Below are positions 1-11,132 of a stretch of DNA of 48,819 nt, in pieces. The stretch covers positions 1 through 48,819 of the forward strand of contig JAHLKC010000206.1 in NCBI GenBank assembly GCA_025449115.1, written 5' to 3'. Numbering within the stretch: position 1 is the first letter of the stretch; each line of letters opens with the position of its first letter. Made by a program: the position numbers and the translations under genes. Source of the DNA: Chytridium lagenaria. Taxonomy: Eukaryota; Chytridiomycota; Chytridiomycetes; Chytridiales; Chytridiaceae. Under the pieces are notes generated by a model, which searched no databases, was not told the origin of the DNA, and was given only the letters and a program-made list of their open reading frames with translations.

Positions 1-1
1 C

Positions 2-2999
2 ATCCGTCCCTTCTCTTGCACAAACGTCACGATCACCGAAATCTCTTCCAATCACACCACCGTCCTCGGCGACCTCCCTCTCTCCATCCTCGGCACCCAA
101 TTTCCTCCAACATCACCTACCTCTGCGGTTTCAGCGAACTCACCATCCAAGAATTCTCTGAATCCTCCGAAGACGATCAACCTACCCTTCTTCTCAACTC
201 CACAGAAAGCCCTCAATACTCAGTTCTCCCCCAACGTCATTCCAACTCAACCTTCACAACAACCCTCATCACAACCCCGGCAACACGCCTGTCGCGAAAC
301 ATCCATCACCTGCAATACCCCTCGTCGTCATCAAGGCCCTTCCAATTTCACCCTTTACACCACGTACCCCTCAAACTCCACAGATCCCCACCTTCGTCCC
401 ATCACCGCTATCGCGATTCCATTCGTCTTTACCGTCAATTGTCCGAAAAACACATACCTCGCCGTCAATTCCTTTGATAAATGCTTACATTGTCCTAAGG
501 GTGGTTATTGTGCCGGTGGGAATAGTTTACCGGTGGCCGCGGAGGGATTTTATAGTAGCCCCATCAAGGAGCTGACGTTTTTGGAGTGCTTTAATGGGAA
601 GAGTTGTTTGGGGAATGATACTTGTGCTGATGGATATCAGGGCGTGAGATGCGTGTAAGTTCCCCCATTTATACAACTCTATAATTTCTCGTCAAAAGAC
701 TTGATCTCGTTCTTTCCTTCTGTTACCTTTCAGCCTTTACTGGCCCTCTTTGCCGTCTCGCTTTTTCTCACCGAATTGCCAACCACAGATTCTGCTCAGA
801 AGGTTACGTCAGCAGCAACGGAAAATGCATAACATGTGATTCTGATTCCGCATTCCTGGCGTTCCTCAGTATTTTCATCATCCTCGCCATGCCGGTCTGG
901 TGGCTACATCGTGCCATCAAAATGGTCTCCAACACAGCCCTCGCAAATCTGATGCTGTTTGTTCAAGTCATTGGGCTATTTCAAAAGGTAGCGTATTTCT
1001 TCATTGTTTCCGTTTTTTTGTGCTTTTTTTTTTCTTAAAAAGTTTATTACTTACTTTTTTTCGTTATAGTACCCTATTATCTGGGACGCTGACCTCGGTG
1101 CCGTCGTCAATGTCATGTCCGTCGCCGTCCTTAATACGGTATACCCTTCTTCCTCCCATGTTTTTTAACACACCTACGCAGGACTACCTCAACCTTCAAT
1201 GCGCCTTTGGTATGCTCTACTACGCCCGCGTCGTAGCCGTTTGGGCGCTTCCCGTGATAATAGCAGGTGTAATCTACTTCTACATCGTAGCGATAAGTTA
1301 TTATAAACAGCTTAAGGAGGGAGTGCCTATGCGGGAGACGATGGAGAGGTGGAAACGGTATGCAGGTAAAACCATGATTTTGAGTGGTCTAGTGGAACTG
1401 ATTTTGGAATCGTTGCAGTATTTGCGTATCTGAGTTTTTTGAGTTTGTTGCATATCCCGTTGACGGATAGAGCGTTCCGGATGTTTACGTGTGTCACGGA
1501 TGAGAATTGTACGTGTTCTTTCTTCACAGGGGGTTTTTTTTTTGAGTGGATGCTAATCGCATGTTCTTTTCAATTAAAAAGACGGTCGTCACTACCTTTT
1601 AAGTAAGTTCACTATATCCCAACCGAGAAATGACGGGATCTGATTATGCTTTGATTCTTTGGAATAGGTTCACCGGACGTGACGTGCTATGACGCAACCT
1701 GGTATATTTATAAACCCATCGCCATCGTTCTCGGGTAAGACGAATCCCAACCCGGCTTGAACGCTAATTGTCCTTAGATCGTCTACGGAGCTGGTATCCC
1801 GTCCTTTTCTTTACCATCCTGTAAGACCCTTACTGTCATTTTTAATCTTAACCTTCATCGTTAAAGCTTTATCAACCGTAACCACCTTGAACTGGATACG
1901 GTGAAACAGCGATTTGGCGGGCTGTATAACTCGTATAGGAGGAAATTGTGGTTTTGGGGACCGTTTCAAATATTGTGGTCGTAAGTATTATAATTATAGT
2001 TAATTTTTATTGTTTTTTTTTTATCTTTGGCCTAATCAAACCAGATTGAGCTTCATGTCGCTTCCGGTTACGTTCAGGGAACACTCGACATATCTAATGT
2101 TTATCTCTGTGTGTCTTCTTTACATCTACCTATTTTTCTATTTTGTAAGTAGTCCATATCCCACTCTATTCCTACCCGGACAATGAGCACAAAAAAAATT
2201 CACCGCTTTTACGGTCCTAATTATACGTTCTAACCTACTCATTTCCCAGTATTTCCGACCCTTTATCAACCCCCACAACAACAACATCTCTACCCTTGGT
2301 TGGATCACTACCGTCATTTTCCTCTTTGCAGGAGTCATCATTGGCTTCCTCTCTAAAAACCCTGACGATCATTTCACAATCGACATCACCGTACTCGTCA
2401 TGTTCTACATCACTATCACCGCCATGGTGCATGCGTCGTTTTATGAGTGGGTGCTTATGAGCGGACACAAGTGGAGACGGAAGAGTCAATTCATGGATAG
2501 ATTAATGGGGACCAGGATCTGGAAAAGGGTGTTCCCGCCTGCTGCCGAGGGGGAGGAGAAGACGGTAAAAATTGAGGAAAAGGGAAAGGAGTCGAAGAGT
2601 TTTAAAAGTTGCGGAATTGGAGAAAACTGAAATCCCCGATGTTTCACAGCCCATCGCTCTCACCGACATCCAATCCGCCATCCCCCTCAACGATGTTCCA
2701 TCCGTCAACGACAACGTCCCCGTCACCAAGACCTCCCTGCAACTTCATACGAAGCAGACCGTGACGATCGTCTCCTCCTTCCATCACAAGACGGGGTTTC
2801 GCCGCGTTCCATGCCGGGGATAGGACTGGGTCTTGACGCGTTCCGGAACTTTATGGCGAAACCGTGGGTTGCGGGGTACACGAATTCGGGGTGGACGGGG
2901 GAGAGACGTTATGAGGCATTTGGGGAAGAAGAGGCGGATATTAGTGGGTTGAATTTGGGGAGAGAGGGGAAAGAAGAGGAAGAGTTTGTGATTGAGTGA
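2..2999 (+). CDS. Cys-rich multipass membrane protein, 3' part (5' end outside window)
   Basis: The reading frame is already open at base 2, so the start lies upstream. The first part is an extracellular-type region with N-glycosylation sequons (CTNVT, SNHTT) and a Cys cluster (CLHCPKGGYC, ECFNGKSCLGNDTC, FCSEGY...CITCDSD). About nine hydrophobic segments follow, for example FLAFLSIFIILAMPVWWL, VVAVWALPVIIAGVIYFY, LFFTILF and WITTVIFLFAGVIIGFL. The motif YNSYRRKLWFWGPFQILW resembles the YR..FW region of fungal TRP-like membrane proteins, but I cannot assign the family. Short introns are readable at about 657-788, 1365-1417, 1510-1581, 1602-1668 and further on. The frame runs through these joins. 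The cytoplasmic tail is charged and disordered, and its frame shifts near 2600 and 2800 before the stop at 2999. Function is unknown; a surface sensor or channel is an inference. Confidence 0.72.
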
Positions 3000-3485
3000 A
3001 GCGGTTGTAATAAACGATTATAATATGATTAAGGGTATGGACTTACCGGAAATAATGAAAAATGGGAAACAAGATTTTGTTGGCTTCGCGTTGAATCCGA
3101 CAAAACAGTATTGGCCAATAATGGGGTGTTATTTACATCACCTTACCCGTCAGTCACCGTTGACGAGTAATAAGAAGAACTCCAGACTTTGAGTTAACAG
3201 CCATCGTTTTGTGGTATGAGGAAATCGGCGTCATTTCAAAGTCTACGAAGCATCAGGGACTGGTTGCATTTTTTTGTCATAGAATTCATGCAGTGCGAAG
3301 GCGCTGCATAACGGCGCTGTCTTGCATCGATGCGTGGAGAGCCCACGTTGACGGGAGAGCGTTCAGCGTTGATGGAGCCGTCAAACACATGGGGTGCCAA
3401 TTGTGTTGGGCACCAATAATGCCCATATAAAGCGCTGTTGTGTTTGTGTGCGGTGCGGCGCTCCACCTTGTGCTCCATTGGAGTA
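3000..3485. other. Intergenic DNA between membrane-protein gene and MITE
   Basis: No ORF with protein-like composition is visible on either strand. It holds a small inverted repeat (ggtgcc ... gggcacc, around 3393-3415) and a GC-rich stretch from about 3290 to 3470 that differs in composition from the AT-rich flank. This could be older transposon debris, but I found no paired ends. Confidence 0.4.
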
Positions 3486-3493
3486 GACACGTC

Positions 3494-3942
3494 TAGGCCT
3501 GTCACCCGAAAAATTTTTATCGGGTGCGTACCCGTGTCCTGGGACACGGGTACCGTGTACGGGTCCAGAATTTTTCTCAGACACGGGTGTCACGGGTGTA
3601 CCCGCAAAATTTTCAAGGATATAAATTATTAATACAATGTCATTATTTCATTGCAAGTTTGTCATTTCAACTTTTCTTTTCATGATCAATGGACCATAAT
3701 GACGAACACTAAGAAGAATCCGACATTGAAGTGGAAATTTCACAACTCTAAAAAGGTGGCAGATGGAATTTTAGCGTACATATTTTAGTAAGGCTTTTAA
3801 CTTAATATGTTTTATTTATGAAATTCAGATTTTTATAATGGACCCGTTGGACCCGTTCGTACACGGGTCTCAAAATCTTAGGCGGGTGCGGGTATCGGAT
3901 CCAGGCCAAGACCCGGACCCGCGTACCCGGGTAACAGGCATA
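3494..3942. mobile_element. hAT-type MITE (449 bp) with 8-bp TSD
   Basis: The left end TAGGCCTGTCACCCG (3494-3508) pairs with the right end CGGGTAACAGGCATA (3928-3942). The reverse complement of the right end is TATGCCTGTTACCCG, so the 15-bp terminal inverted repeat has two mismatches. Both sides are flanked by an identical 8-bp direct repeat, GACACGTC (3486-3493 and 3943-3950). An 8-bp TSD with ends of this kind is typical of hAT transposons. Subterminal regions are crowded with ACCCG/CGGGT motifs, including a 10-bp-arm hairpin at about 3529-3550 (acccgtgtcc / ggacacgggt), which in hAT elements are the usual transposase-binding sites. The AT-rich core has no transposase ORF, so it is non-autonomous. 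Confidence 0.88.
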
Positions 3943-4406
3943 GACACGTCAACGCGTCAATGTCTCAATTTGGAGTTGGGCCTGTTTCAAGTGTCCCAAT
4001 CAAGACGTGGTTTGAGCGCGTTCCCGTGTCTTGCCCTTTTCCTTCCAGAACCTTTTTTTTTTTTCTGTTTTCCTTTGTGCTAATGATCCCTGAATCATTA
4101 AATAATTTAATTAATTTAAAGGACAGGAAACAGGCTTCTGGAAGTGTTGCACAGACAACCTCCAACGAGCCACTTGGACGACGTCTTAATCCCTTTTCAA
4201 TTCAATTAATGAATGAAATCCATCATCCTCTGTGCGGCCCATTAACTAAATCAATTACTGATTTATCCATCCCCTTGAACCAACCTGCGGGTTTTTATTC
4301 ATTCATTCACTCACAGTGTGCCACTTATCACACTCCAAAGGACGTAACCAGAGGGAGAAAAAGATTGTTGAGGGCGTCATCGCAAGAGACCACGACGACT
4401 TTTTGA

Positions 4407-7400
4407 ATGGCGGAGACGGTGGAGCCTTACATCGAGGCTGTGATCGCTTTGCATGACTACATTTCAGCGGAACCCACCTGTTTGTCGTTTCGAAAGGGCG
4501 ACTTAATCTATGTTCATAGCAAGGATGATTCGGATGGTGGGATGGAACACTTCGAGTAACAGAGGTGAGACCTTTATTTATAAAGTGGAATGTCCATTGA
4601 TCCCATGCCGAAGGATGGTTCCCGTCAAATTACGTGCAAGCAACAGTAAGACCACAACCGGCATCCCCCGTCCCATCACAAGAAACTGTAAGCCGCATAT
4701 TTTTTCTTCCACACCTCTAACATTTTCAAAAAAGGCGAGTCGACCTGCGTCAACGTTATCTGATGCAAGTAAAACGAAATCTGCTACACAGAAAAAGCTG
4801 GATGAGTTGCAAGATATGTTGGAGCTGATGCTCACGGAGGTCGGGAAGCAGGGGGAGGATGCGCAGAGCGCTACTACTGCGGCGCCGGTGCTTCAGGTTC
4901 CTGAGGAATCGGGGTCACGGCCAGCATCGATCGTCGGGTATATCAGGCCGCGGTCCTCATCCATCAGCGGAGTCGCCACAGCGTTTGCAGGTGGTGAAGT
5001 TCAGAGTCTAACGGATCAATTCAAGAGAGTCAATGAGGTGTGTATTTCTCTTCGCCATGATATCTTTTTTTGTAGGTATTGATGTGTGGACGTAGGTGCA
5101 GCTGCCCCCGTTTTGGGGAAAGAAGACAACACCTCAAGGTCAGATTTACTACTACAACACCCAAACAAACCAAACCACCTACAGTCTGGAAGATGTCCTT
5201 AAATCCGTAAGTCCGATGTGTTTTAAGCACGAATCAAACAAAGCTCACCGAATTACAGGAAAAAACCACGCGTAGGTCCACCCTTATCTTCATGGACGCT
5301 CAAAAGGCCGCGATAATAGCGGGTTCTCCTCTCTCAGCACCACTTTCCAACGACGACAAAACCAGAAAACGTCGATCGTCCGGCTGGAAATTGGGACCAT
5401 CGCTAATAGCCTCCACCCAAAAAATTACATGGGAAATGCTCATTAATAATGTGCTTCGCGGGATTTCGGATCTTAATAGAGCAGCAGACGAGGATAAACG
5501 GAGTCTCTTTTTAGAGCAAACCAACATCATGTTACGTGCCATCCGTGATATGATGATAGCGTCCGGAACAATCACCAACACATCACCTGCACTAGCAAAC
5601 AGCGCGACTCTACGAGCCCATCATCACAGCATCATGCTATCCCTTTCGAAACTGGTGATTGCAGCAAAGATTGCTTCAGGATTATGGCCACCCCCTGATT
5701 CTGTCGCGTCCATGAAGTATGAGGCGAGTCAGGTGCTGTTGGGTGTGAGGCATTTCGTGTCGACAGGTCAGGAATTGAATCTGGAGTTAAGGGAACCCAC
5801 TGCCGATGCTTCTTTTGAGTTTGAGATTCTGGGGAGTGATTTGTCGAGTGGCGAATTTGTGTCGAGGTTGGATGACGGGGCGGACAAAATTATTAAATCC
5901 GTTGCTCGTCTCGTTGCAGTGATCACGATGGAACGGAGAGCTTCAGGTGTTTTAGTTGAACATGCTAGAGTCACCGTCACAGTTGTGGGTCAGCTCATGT
6001 CCCTCGTGGAGGATATTCGAATTGAGGATCTTTCGTCGATAAACGGAATCTCTTGCTATCAAAATCTCGGACTTTAAAAAGGCAAAGGAATCCGCCTATG
6101 ATGTCGTGAATGATCTCATCACGTTTACTCGAACCTCTATGGACTCTTTTGCCCCACCCAAGGCTCTTTCAAAGCTTCTTGACAGTACGTCAGGTGTTTT
6201 AAAGGCAACGGACGATCTAGTCATCTCAACAAAGTTGCTGATAGACAGCCATGATTTCATGGAGCAGCAATCTCTCATCACCGAGGCGGAGATGCTACAA
6301 AACAGTGGATCCAAGAGAGAATCTGATCTTGTTTTGCTTCAACGCGCGCCATGAGTCTTACTTTTCTTCCGAGCACCAACTCGGCCTTGATCGTCGGCCT
6401 TCCATTTCATCCGTGGCTGATTCTGCGGGGACGGATGGCGCCAACACGCTTGTAGGAGCCGATACCTACGATTCCGCGTATCACCCAAACGAAGCAGTTT
6501 CGGGAAAACTCAATCAAACCCAAGCTGATGAGTCCTGTCGTTAGTTCCAGGAGACCTAGCGCCGCAAATGTCATTGAAGATCTTCTCGATCGATTGGAAG
6601 AAGACCGAGTAGTCGAATGGGCCTAATCAGGAGGATTCCTACTTGAAGTCACCGGCGACGACTCCGAATTTGTCGCATTTAAGGATCCCTGGCACGAGGT
6701 CGTCGTTTGGGGTTGAGCAGAAGAGACAGTCTGAGTCATTGGGACGATCTGGGGAAACGATGTTGTCACCTTGGTATGATGATTTCGGGTCACCGAGTGT
6801 GGATCAGGCGCCACAAAGAGGACGAATGATAAACTCGCCAAGTTCTTTGGAGAGAGACCAAAAGAAGACTCTTTCAAGTCGGATGTAAGTTAAACCTATT
6901 TAATCTAAGGTGGCTAAACTATTAATATTATTTAATAGCGTCGTCTATGGTTCCTTGATACCGATTACACCCCCGACAGTATCAGCTTTAATAAAGAAGG
7001 AGCAGTCAATGGAGGAACATTCCAGGCCCTTGTTGAAAGGCTTACTCTTCACGATCAGCCAGCAGGTTTGATTTTGTATAAGAACATTCAATTAAAATCT
7101 TCGTTTTTTAGATACCACTTTACTTCTTCTTTCCTCATGATGTTCCGGTGCTTTGCTTCTCCAGCCGAATTCGTCGACAGGATGATTGCGCGATACCTTA
7201 TCGTTCCTCCACCCAATATCAACTCTGACGATCTCAAAATTTGGCAAGAAAAGAAGCAAACCCCTATCCGCCTACGGTAAAGAGAAACCTTAACCTCACC
7301 ACACTAACTAGTTTTTATAGAGTATACAACACCTGGAAATTATGGCTTGAATCCTATTGGATTGAAGAAGAAGACGGCTTAATGCTCGAAACGTCTCATC

Positions 7401-8612
7401 CAATTCACCAACGGCCCCATTACCGAGAACCAACCCAGTCTTTCGGGTCGTCTCCTCCAGATTCTTCAAGGCAAATACTCCACCATGCAAACCGGCGCCA
7501 GAGGATCGACTTCATCAAGACCACCCCGAAAAATCAATAACGATGATCCGCCAGCACCCATCGTTCCACGTGTTTCGTATAAGAAGCTCACGCTCATAGA
7601 TATCGATCCGTTGGAGGTGGCTAGACAGATTACGCTGATACAGTCGAGGATGTTTAATTCGATTCAACCGAGTGAGCTTATTAATCTTGAGTGGAGTCGG
7701 AAAGGAGGTAGAGCTGTCAATGTGCGAGCTATGACAGATATGTCGAACAAGGTAGGCCTAAGCCAATTTTTTTTGTGAATCTAAACCGCCAATTCGTAGA
7801 TCACTGGGTGGGTTGTGGATTGTATCCTTTCGGAAGTGGGAAGCCAAAAGAGAGCCGCATTATTAAAACAGTTTATTAAAATTGGAGATGTGAGTTTACG
7901 CAAATGAGTTTTGCCTTTTTTTCTTTGTGTATGCCTGACTTTTTGATGCAGCGGGCAGTCATTTTGAAAAACTTTGATCTCGCCATGGCGGTCGTGTCGG
8001 CATTAAATTCTTCTGCAGTCAGTCGACTTAACAAGACCTGGGCTGTAAGAAAAAGATCACCTAACAAAAAAAAAAGTACTAACTTTATTTTGCTATGCAG
8101 CTTCTTTCCAACAAAACCTCCGAAACACTCCACAATCTTCAACATATCACCGATAATTCGCGAAACTACGCTAATTACCGAAGCGAGCTCCGAAGTATTA
8201 ACGGGCCGTGCATACCGTTCCTTGGATTGTTCTTGACGGATTTAACGTTTACGGCTGACGGGAATCCGGACTTGAGGAACGAGCGGCTCATCAAACTTTT
8301 GATAAGTTTGTCAAGGCACATAAGATTATCACTGATCTGCAACGATTCCAATTGCCGTAAGTCTTTTTTCTTTGTATCTTAATACCAGCGTTGGCTGACT
8401 TCCTTTTTTTCAGTTATGCTTTGACCGAAGTGGTGGATTTGAGTGACTGGATCTATCTTGCCATTAAGGCGTCGAGCCAAAAGGATGCACATAATCTGTA
8501 TGATCTAAGCCTTGTGCTTGAGCCGAGAGGAACAAAGGAGCCGGATGAGGCTCAGGCTTTGAAGGAACTTGAGGTGAAGTTGAGGTTACTTGAGAATGCA
8601 GGACTTCTGTGA
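4407..8612 (+). CDS. CDC25: Ras guanine-nucleotide exchange factor, SH3-WW-RasGEF_N-RasGEF (Cdc25-like)
   Basis: This is a predicted activator of Ras-type GTPases that exchanges GDP for GTP at the membrane. The N-terminus is an SH3 domain (AVIALHDYISAEP, LSFRKGDLIYV, then GWWDGTL and GWFPSNYV in shifted frames). An intron at about 4689-4734 leads into a Ser/Thr-rich linker, then a WW-like module (LPPFWGKK, IYYYNTQTNQTTYSLEDV) at about 5099-5205. A long helical region (5.3-6.35 kb) precedes the RasGEF_N domain (FMMFRCFASPAEFVDRMIAR-like, about 7120-7200). The catalytic CDC25 domain runs from about 7590 to the stop: DPLEVARQITLIQSRMF, FIKIGDRAVILKNFDLAMAV, SALNSSAVSRL, CIPFLGLFLTDLTF, and a final helix. 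The domain order matches fungal Cdc25 proteins. The frame shifts by one base in the SH3 (about 4530), near 6050, between 6540 and 6880, and at about 8310, inside conserved sequence. These look like sequence errors. The start at 4407 is the ATG directly ahead of the SH3. Confidence 0.88.
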
Positions 8613-8860
8613 GTCGATCCTGCTTCAGGACGCGTGTCCAGTTATAAGCATCCCGACCCACACTGATAATCATGCTCGTCCCCATACTGTAAAAAATAAA
8701 CCACCTGCAGTGCAGTCAACCTTGAAGAAAGCTCGCCTTGAATATCATCTTTTTTTTTGGTGAAAGAAAGACGGCGCCGCATTCAGCCTTGCCTCTCTTT
8801 TATCTGTTTGGTTTTTGTCCCACTGTTGTGCATTCCTGCAAACCTGAACAATCTTCAGTG
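8613..8860. other. Short intergenic region, RasGEF 3' to GS 5'
   Basis: It contains AATAAA at about 8694-8699, about 80 bp past the RasGEF stop and a plausible polyadenylation signal, and a T-run near 8748. No gene is visible. Confidence 0.4.
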
Positions 8861-10710
8861 ATGGACGACGCCGTCAAGAAGGCCATTGCAGGCCATTCGC
8901 ACATCAAGATCTCTGGATGCGGTAAGCAAGAGATGTTGGATGACGGCCTCAGCATGAGGATCACTGTGCTCAAAGCGCAGGATGCCAGGGATCTCCAGAC
9001 TCCCTGTTTTAATTTTAGCAGTTTTTGACGTGCTTGGCAAACCTCTCTTTGCATGCCTCATCTGATGCCTCCACTTTTCATCACCTCGCAGACATTGACG
9101 GAATCCCGCGCGGAAAGCTAATTAGCTCAAAAAAGTTTGAAAAGTCTGTGACGGTGGATTTGGTAAGGAATCGGGATACCGTCAACATAATGAATCGTCT
9201 CACATCCTCGTGCTTTAGGCTTCTGCAGTGTCGTCTTTGGCTGGGACTGTCATGACGTCGTCTACAGCAAGGAACATGTCCGTCCTACCGATGAGAAAGG
9301 TACGTCGCGTTAACAGACGTGAATGGTTAGCTGACAATGAGAGCCAGGCGGATACAAGGACATCAATGCTCAAATCGATCTTTCTACTCTCCGCTCATCC
9401 CTTGGGAAAACAGAATCCCTTATTTTCTCGTCGACTTTTACGATCCAGTGACCAACCTTCCCTTCCGCAATGCCCTCGAAGTCTTTAAGCGGATAACGAG
9501 TTATGCTGCTGATCTGAGTGTGGTGGCAAACGTTGGAATTGAGTTCGAGTTTTTTAACTTTTCCGGTACGATTCTCTATGTGGATTACAATGCTCACCGC
9601 TATATCTCATATTAGAGACGCCTGCATCTCTTGCTGAAAAGATGGAGTTAAACTTCAAAAGTTGACCCCAGGAATGTTTGGGTAAGCATGACACGACCAA
9701 CATCAACCAGGATTACTTCTACGACATCCTCAAAAGCTGCAATGACATGGAAATTCCTCTGAAGGCTATCACACGGAAACAGGTAAAATGACGCTAATGA
9801 TTCTTCCAATATTTAATCTTTTTCAAGGTCCTGGCGTTTATGAGGTGGCTATTGATACAACGACCCAGTCAAAGTCGCGGATCAAGCTCACCTTTTCAAA
9901 ATGATCACCAAGTCTGTTGGTATCAAGCATGGCATTACCCCTAGTTTTTTGGCAAAACCTCACAATGACTTGCCGGGTTGCTCTGGTCATATTCATGTTA
10001 GTCTTTCGTCTTTCTTGCAGAAAAAAAACGTCTTTGCGCCGTTTACGGACGACTTTCTTTTCTTTGGGGACGGTGCAAAGACGGGTCAGATGGTGCCAGG
10101 ACTGACCAAACTAGGAGAATCGTTCCTGGCTGGCATTCTTGAGGGTCTTCCGAGTGCTATGGCGTGTTACGCACCGAATATCAACAGGTATGTAGTATTT
10201 TTGTTCCGGCTTTTTTGATTTTTATCTTTATGTGATGTGCTGAATGTAACTGTTCTTTTATTGCTACAAACGCCTGGTTGAGAATTTTTGGGCTCCTGTG
10301 ACGGTCTCTTACGGTCTTGAAAACCGCACTGCTGCTGTTCGAATCATAGCTCCTCCTAGCTGCCCTCCTTCCGCCACTCGTCTTGAGATTCGCGTCCCAG
10401 GAGCAGACATCAACCCTACATTGCTATTGCCGCATCCTTGCCTCAGGTCTTGAAGGCGTTCGCTCTAAAATGCCTCTCACTCTCAAGCCGTTGGAAAACC
10501 AAGTTGCCGGCGTGGATCCCAAGCCAGTTCGGCTTGCGCGGGATTTAAAAAGAAGCTATTGTGGCCCTTGAGGCTAAGGACAGCTTTGCAAGAAAGGTTC
10601 TTGGTGATGAATTTGTTGAACATTATGCTGGGACGCGGAAACATGAGTGGAAGGTGTGGGAGACGGCTGTGACCAATTGGGAGTTGAAGAGGTATCTTGA
10701 AGTGGCGTAA
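8861..10710 (+). CDS. Glutamine synthetase family protein (type I-like / GS-like ligase)
   Basis: Members of this family ligate ammonia or an amine to glutamate using ATP and two divalent metals. The N-terminal beta-grasp reads AGHSHIKISGC then, across an intron (about 8921-9089), DIDGIPRGKLISSKKFEKS. It continues with GFCSVVFGWDCHDVVY and IPYFLVDFYDPVT. The catalytic barrel carries the metal-site motif GIEFEFFNFS, LTPGMFG, HTETGPGVYEVAI (across an intron near 9781-9829), the ATP/metal motif LPGCSGHIHVSL, and NRTAAVRI...RLEIRVPGADINPH with the substrate arginine. These are GSI-like signatures, not those of the short eukaryotic GSII, so the substrate may be an amine and not ammonia. Single-base frame breaks occur at about 9400, 9645, 9865 and 10425. 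The family domains are otherwise intact to the TAA at 10708-10710. I chose the ATG at 8861 as the closest one upstream of AGHSHIK. Confidence 0.88.
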
Positions 10711-11132
10711 TGACTGGCAGCACTCAATAATTGTGCTGACATCACCTGAATGTAATCATTCATTTCCCTCATAAAAATAAATGGCCTTGCCGCGTTTTGT
10801 TTACCTCATGGTGAGCGTTCACAAGTGGAGAGCAAACCAGCGGCATCTTCGTAATGCGGTTTTTGGCCGAAAGTTGAATAAGAGATTTCCCTTACTCCGA
10901 TCATGATGCCAGGATTCGGTACCTTCAGCCCTCAAGCCCTTGTGCATTATGTCCAATACATGGAAATCTCCTTTTGTCTTGCATGCCCATTGTCCGGTTG
11001 CCCGAATCCTGACTGAATCTTGCGCTGTGTCGTCCCTTGCAAGCGTTGACGAAGGTTGAGCTCACGTTTTTTCTGGCCACCCCCTTATGTATAATACACT
11101 AAGAAGGGCCAACCACCATTCTGACGTCAAAA
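10711..11132. other. Intergenic region upstream of MOK-like kinase
   Basis: AATAAA at about 10776-10781 is a plausible polyadenylation signal for the GS gene. I see no coding signal. This stretch should hold the kinase promoter, though no clear TATA is evident. Confidence 0.4.

Noticed and set aside
1365..1433. Continuation of the membrane-protein frame to the stop at 1433
   Set aside because: Removing a 53-nt GT-AG intron (1365-1417) restores an in-frame TM segment (VFAYLSFLSLLHIPL), so the stop is intronic or frame-shifted and not the end of the gene.
3838..4083. Open frame rich in Asp/Pro/Arg (DPGQDPDPRTRV)
   Set aside because: Generated by the repeated ACCCG motifs of the hAT-type MITE and not by a gene.
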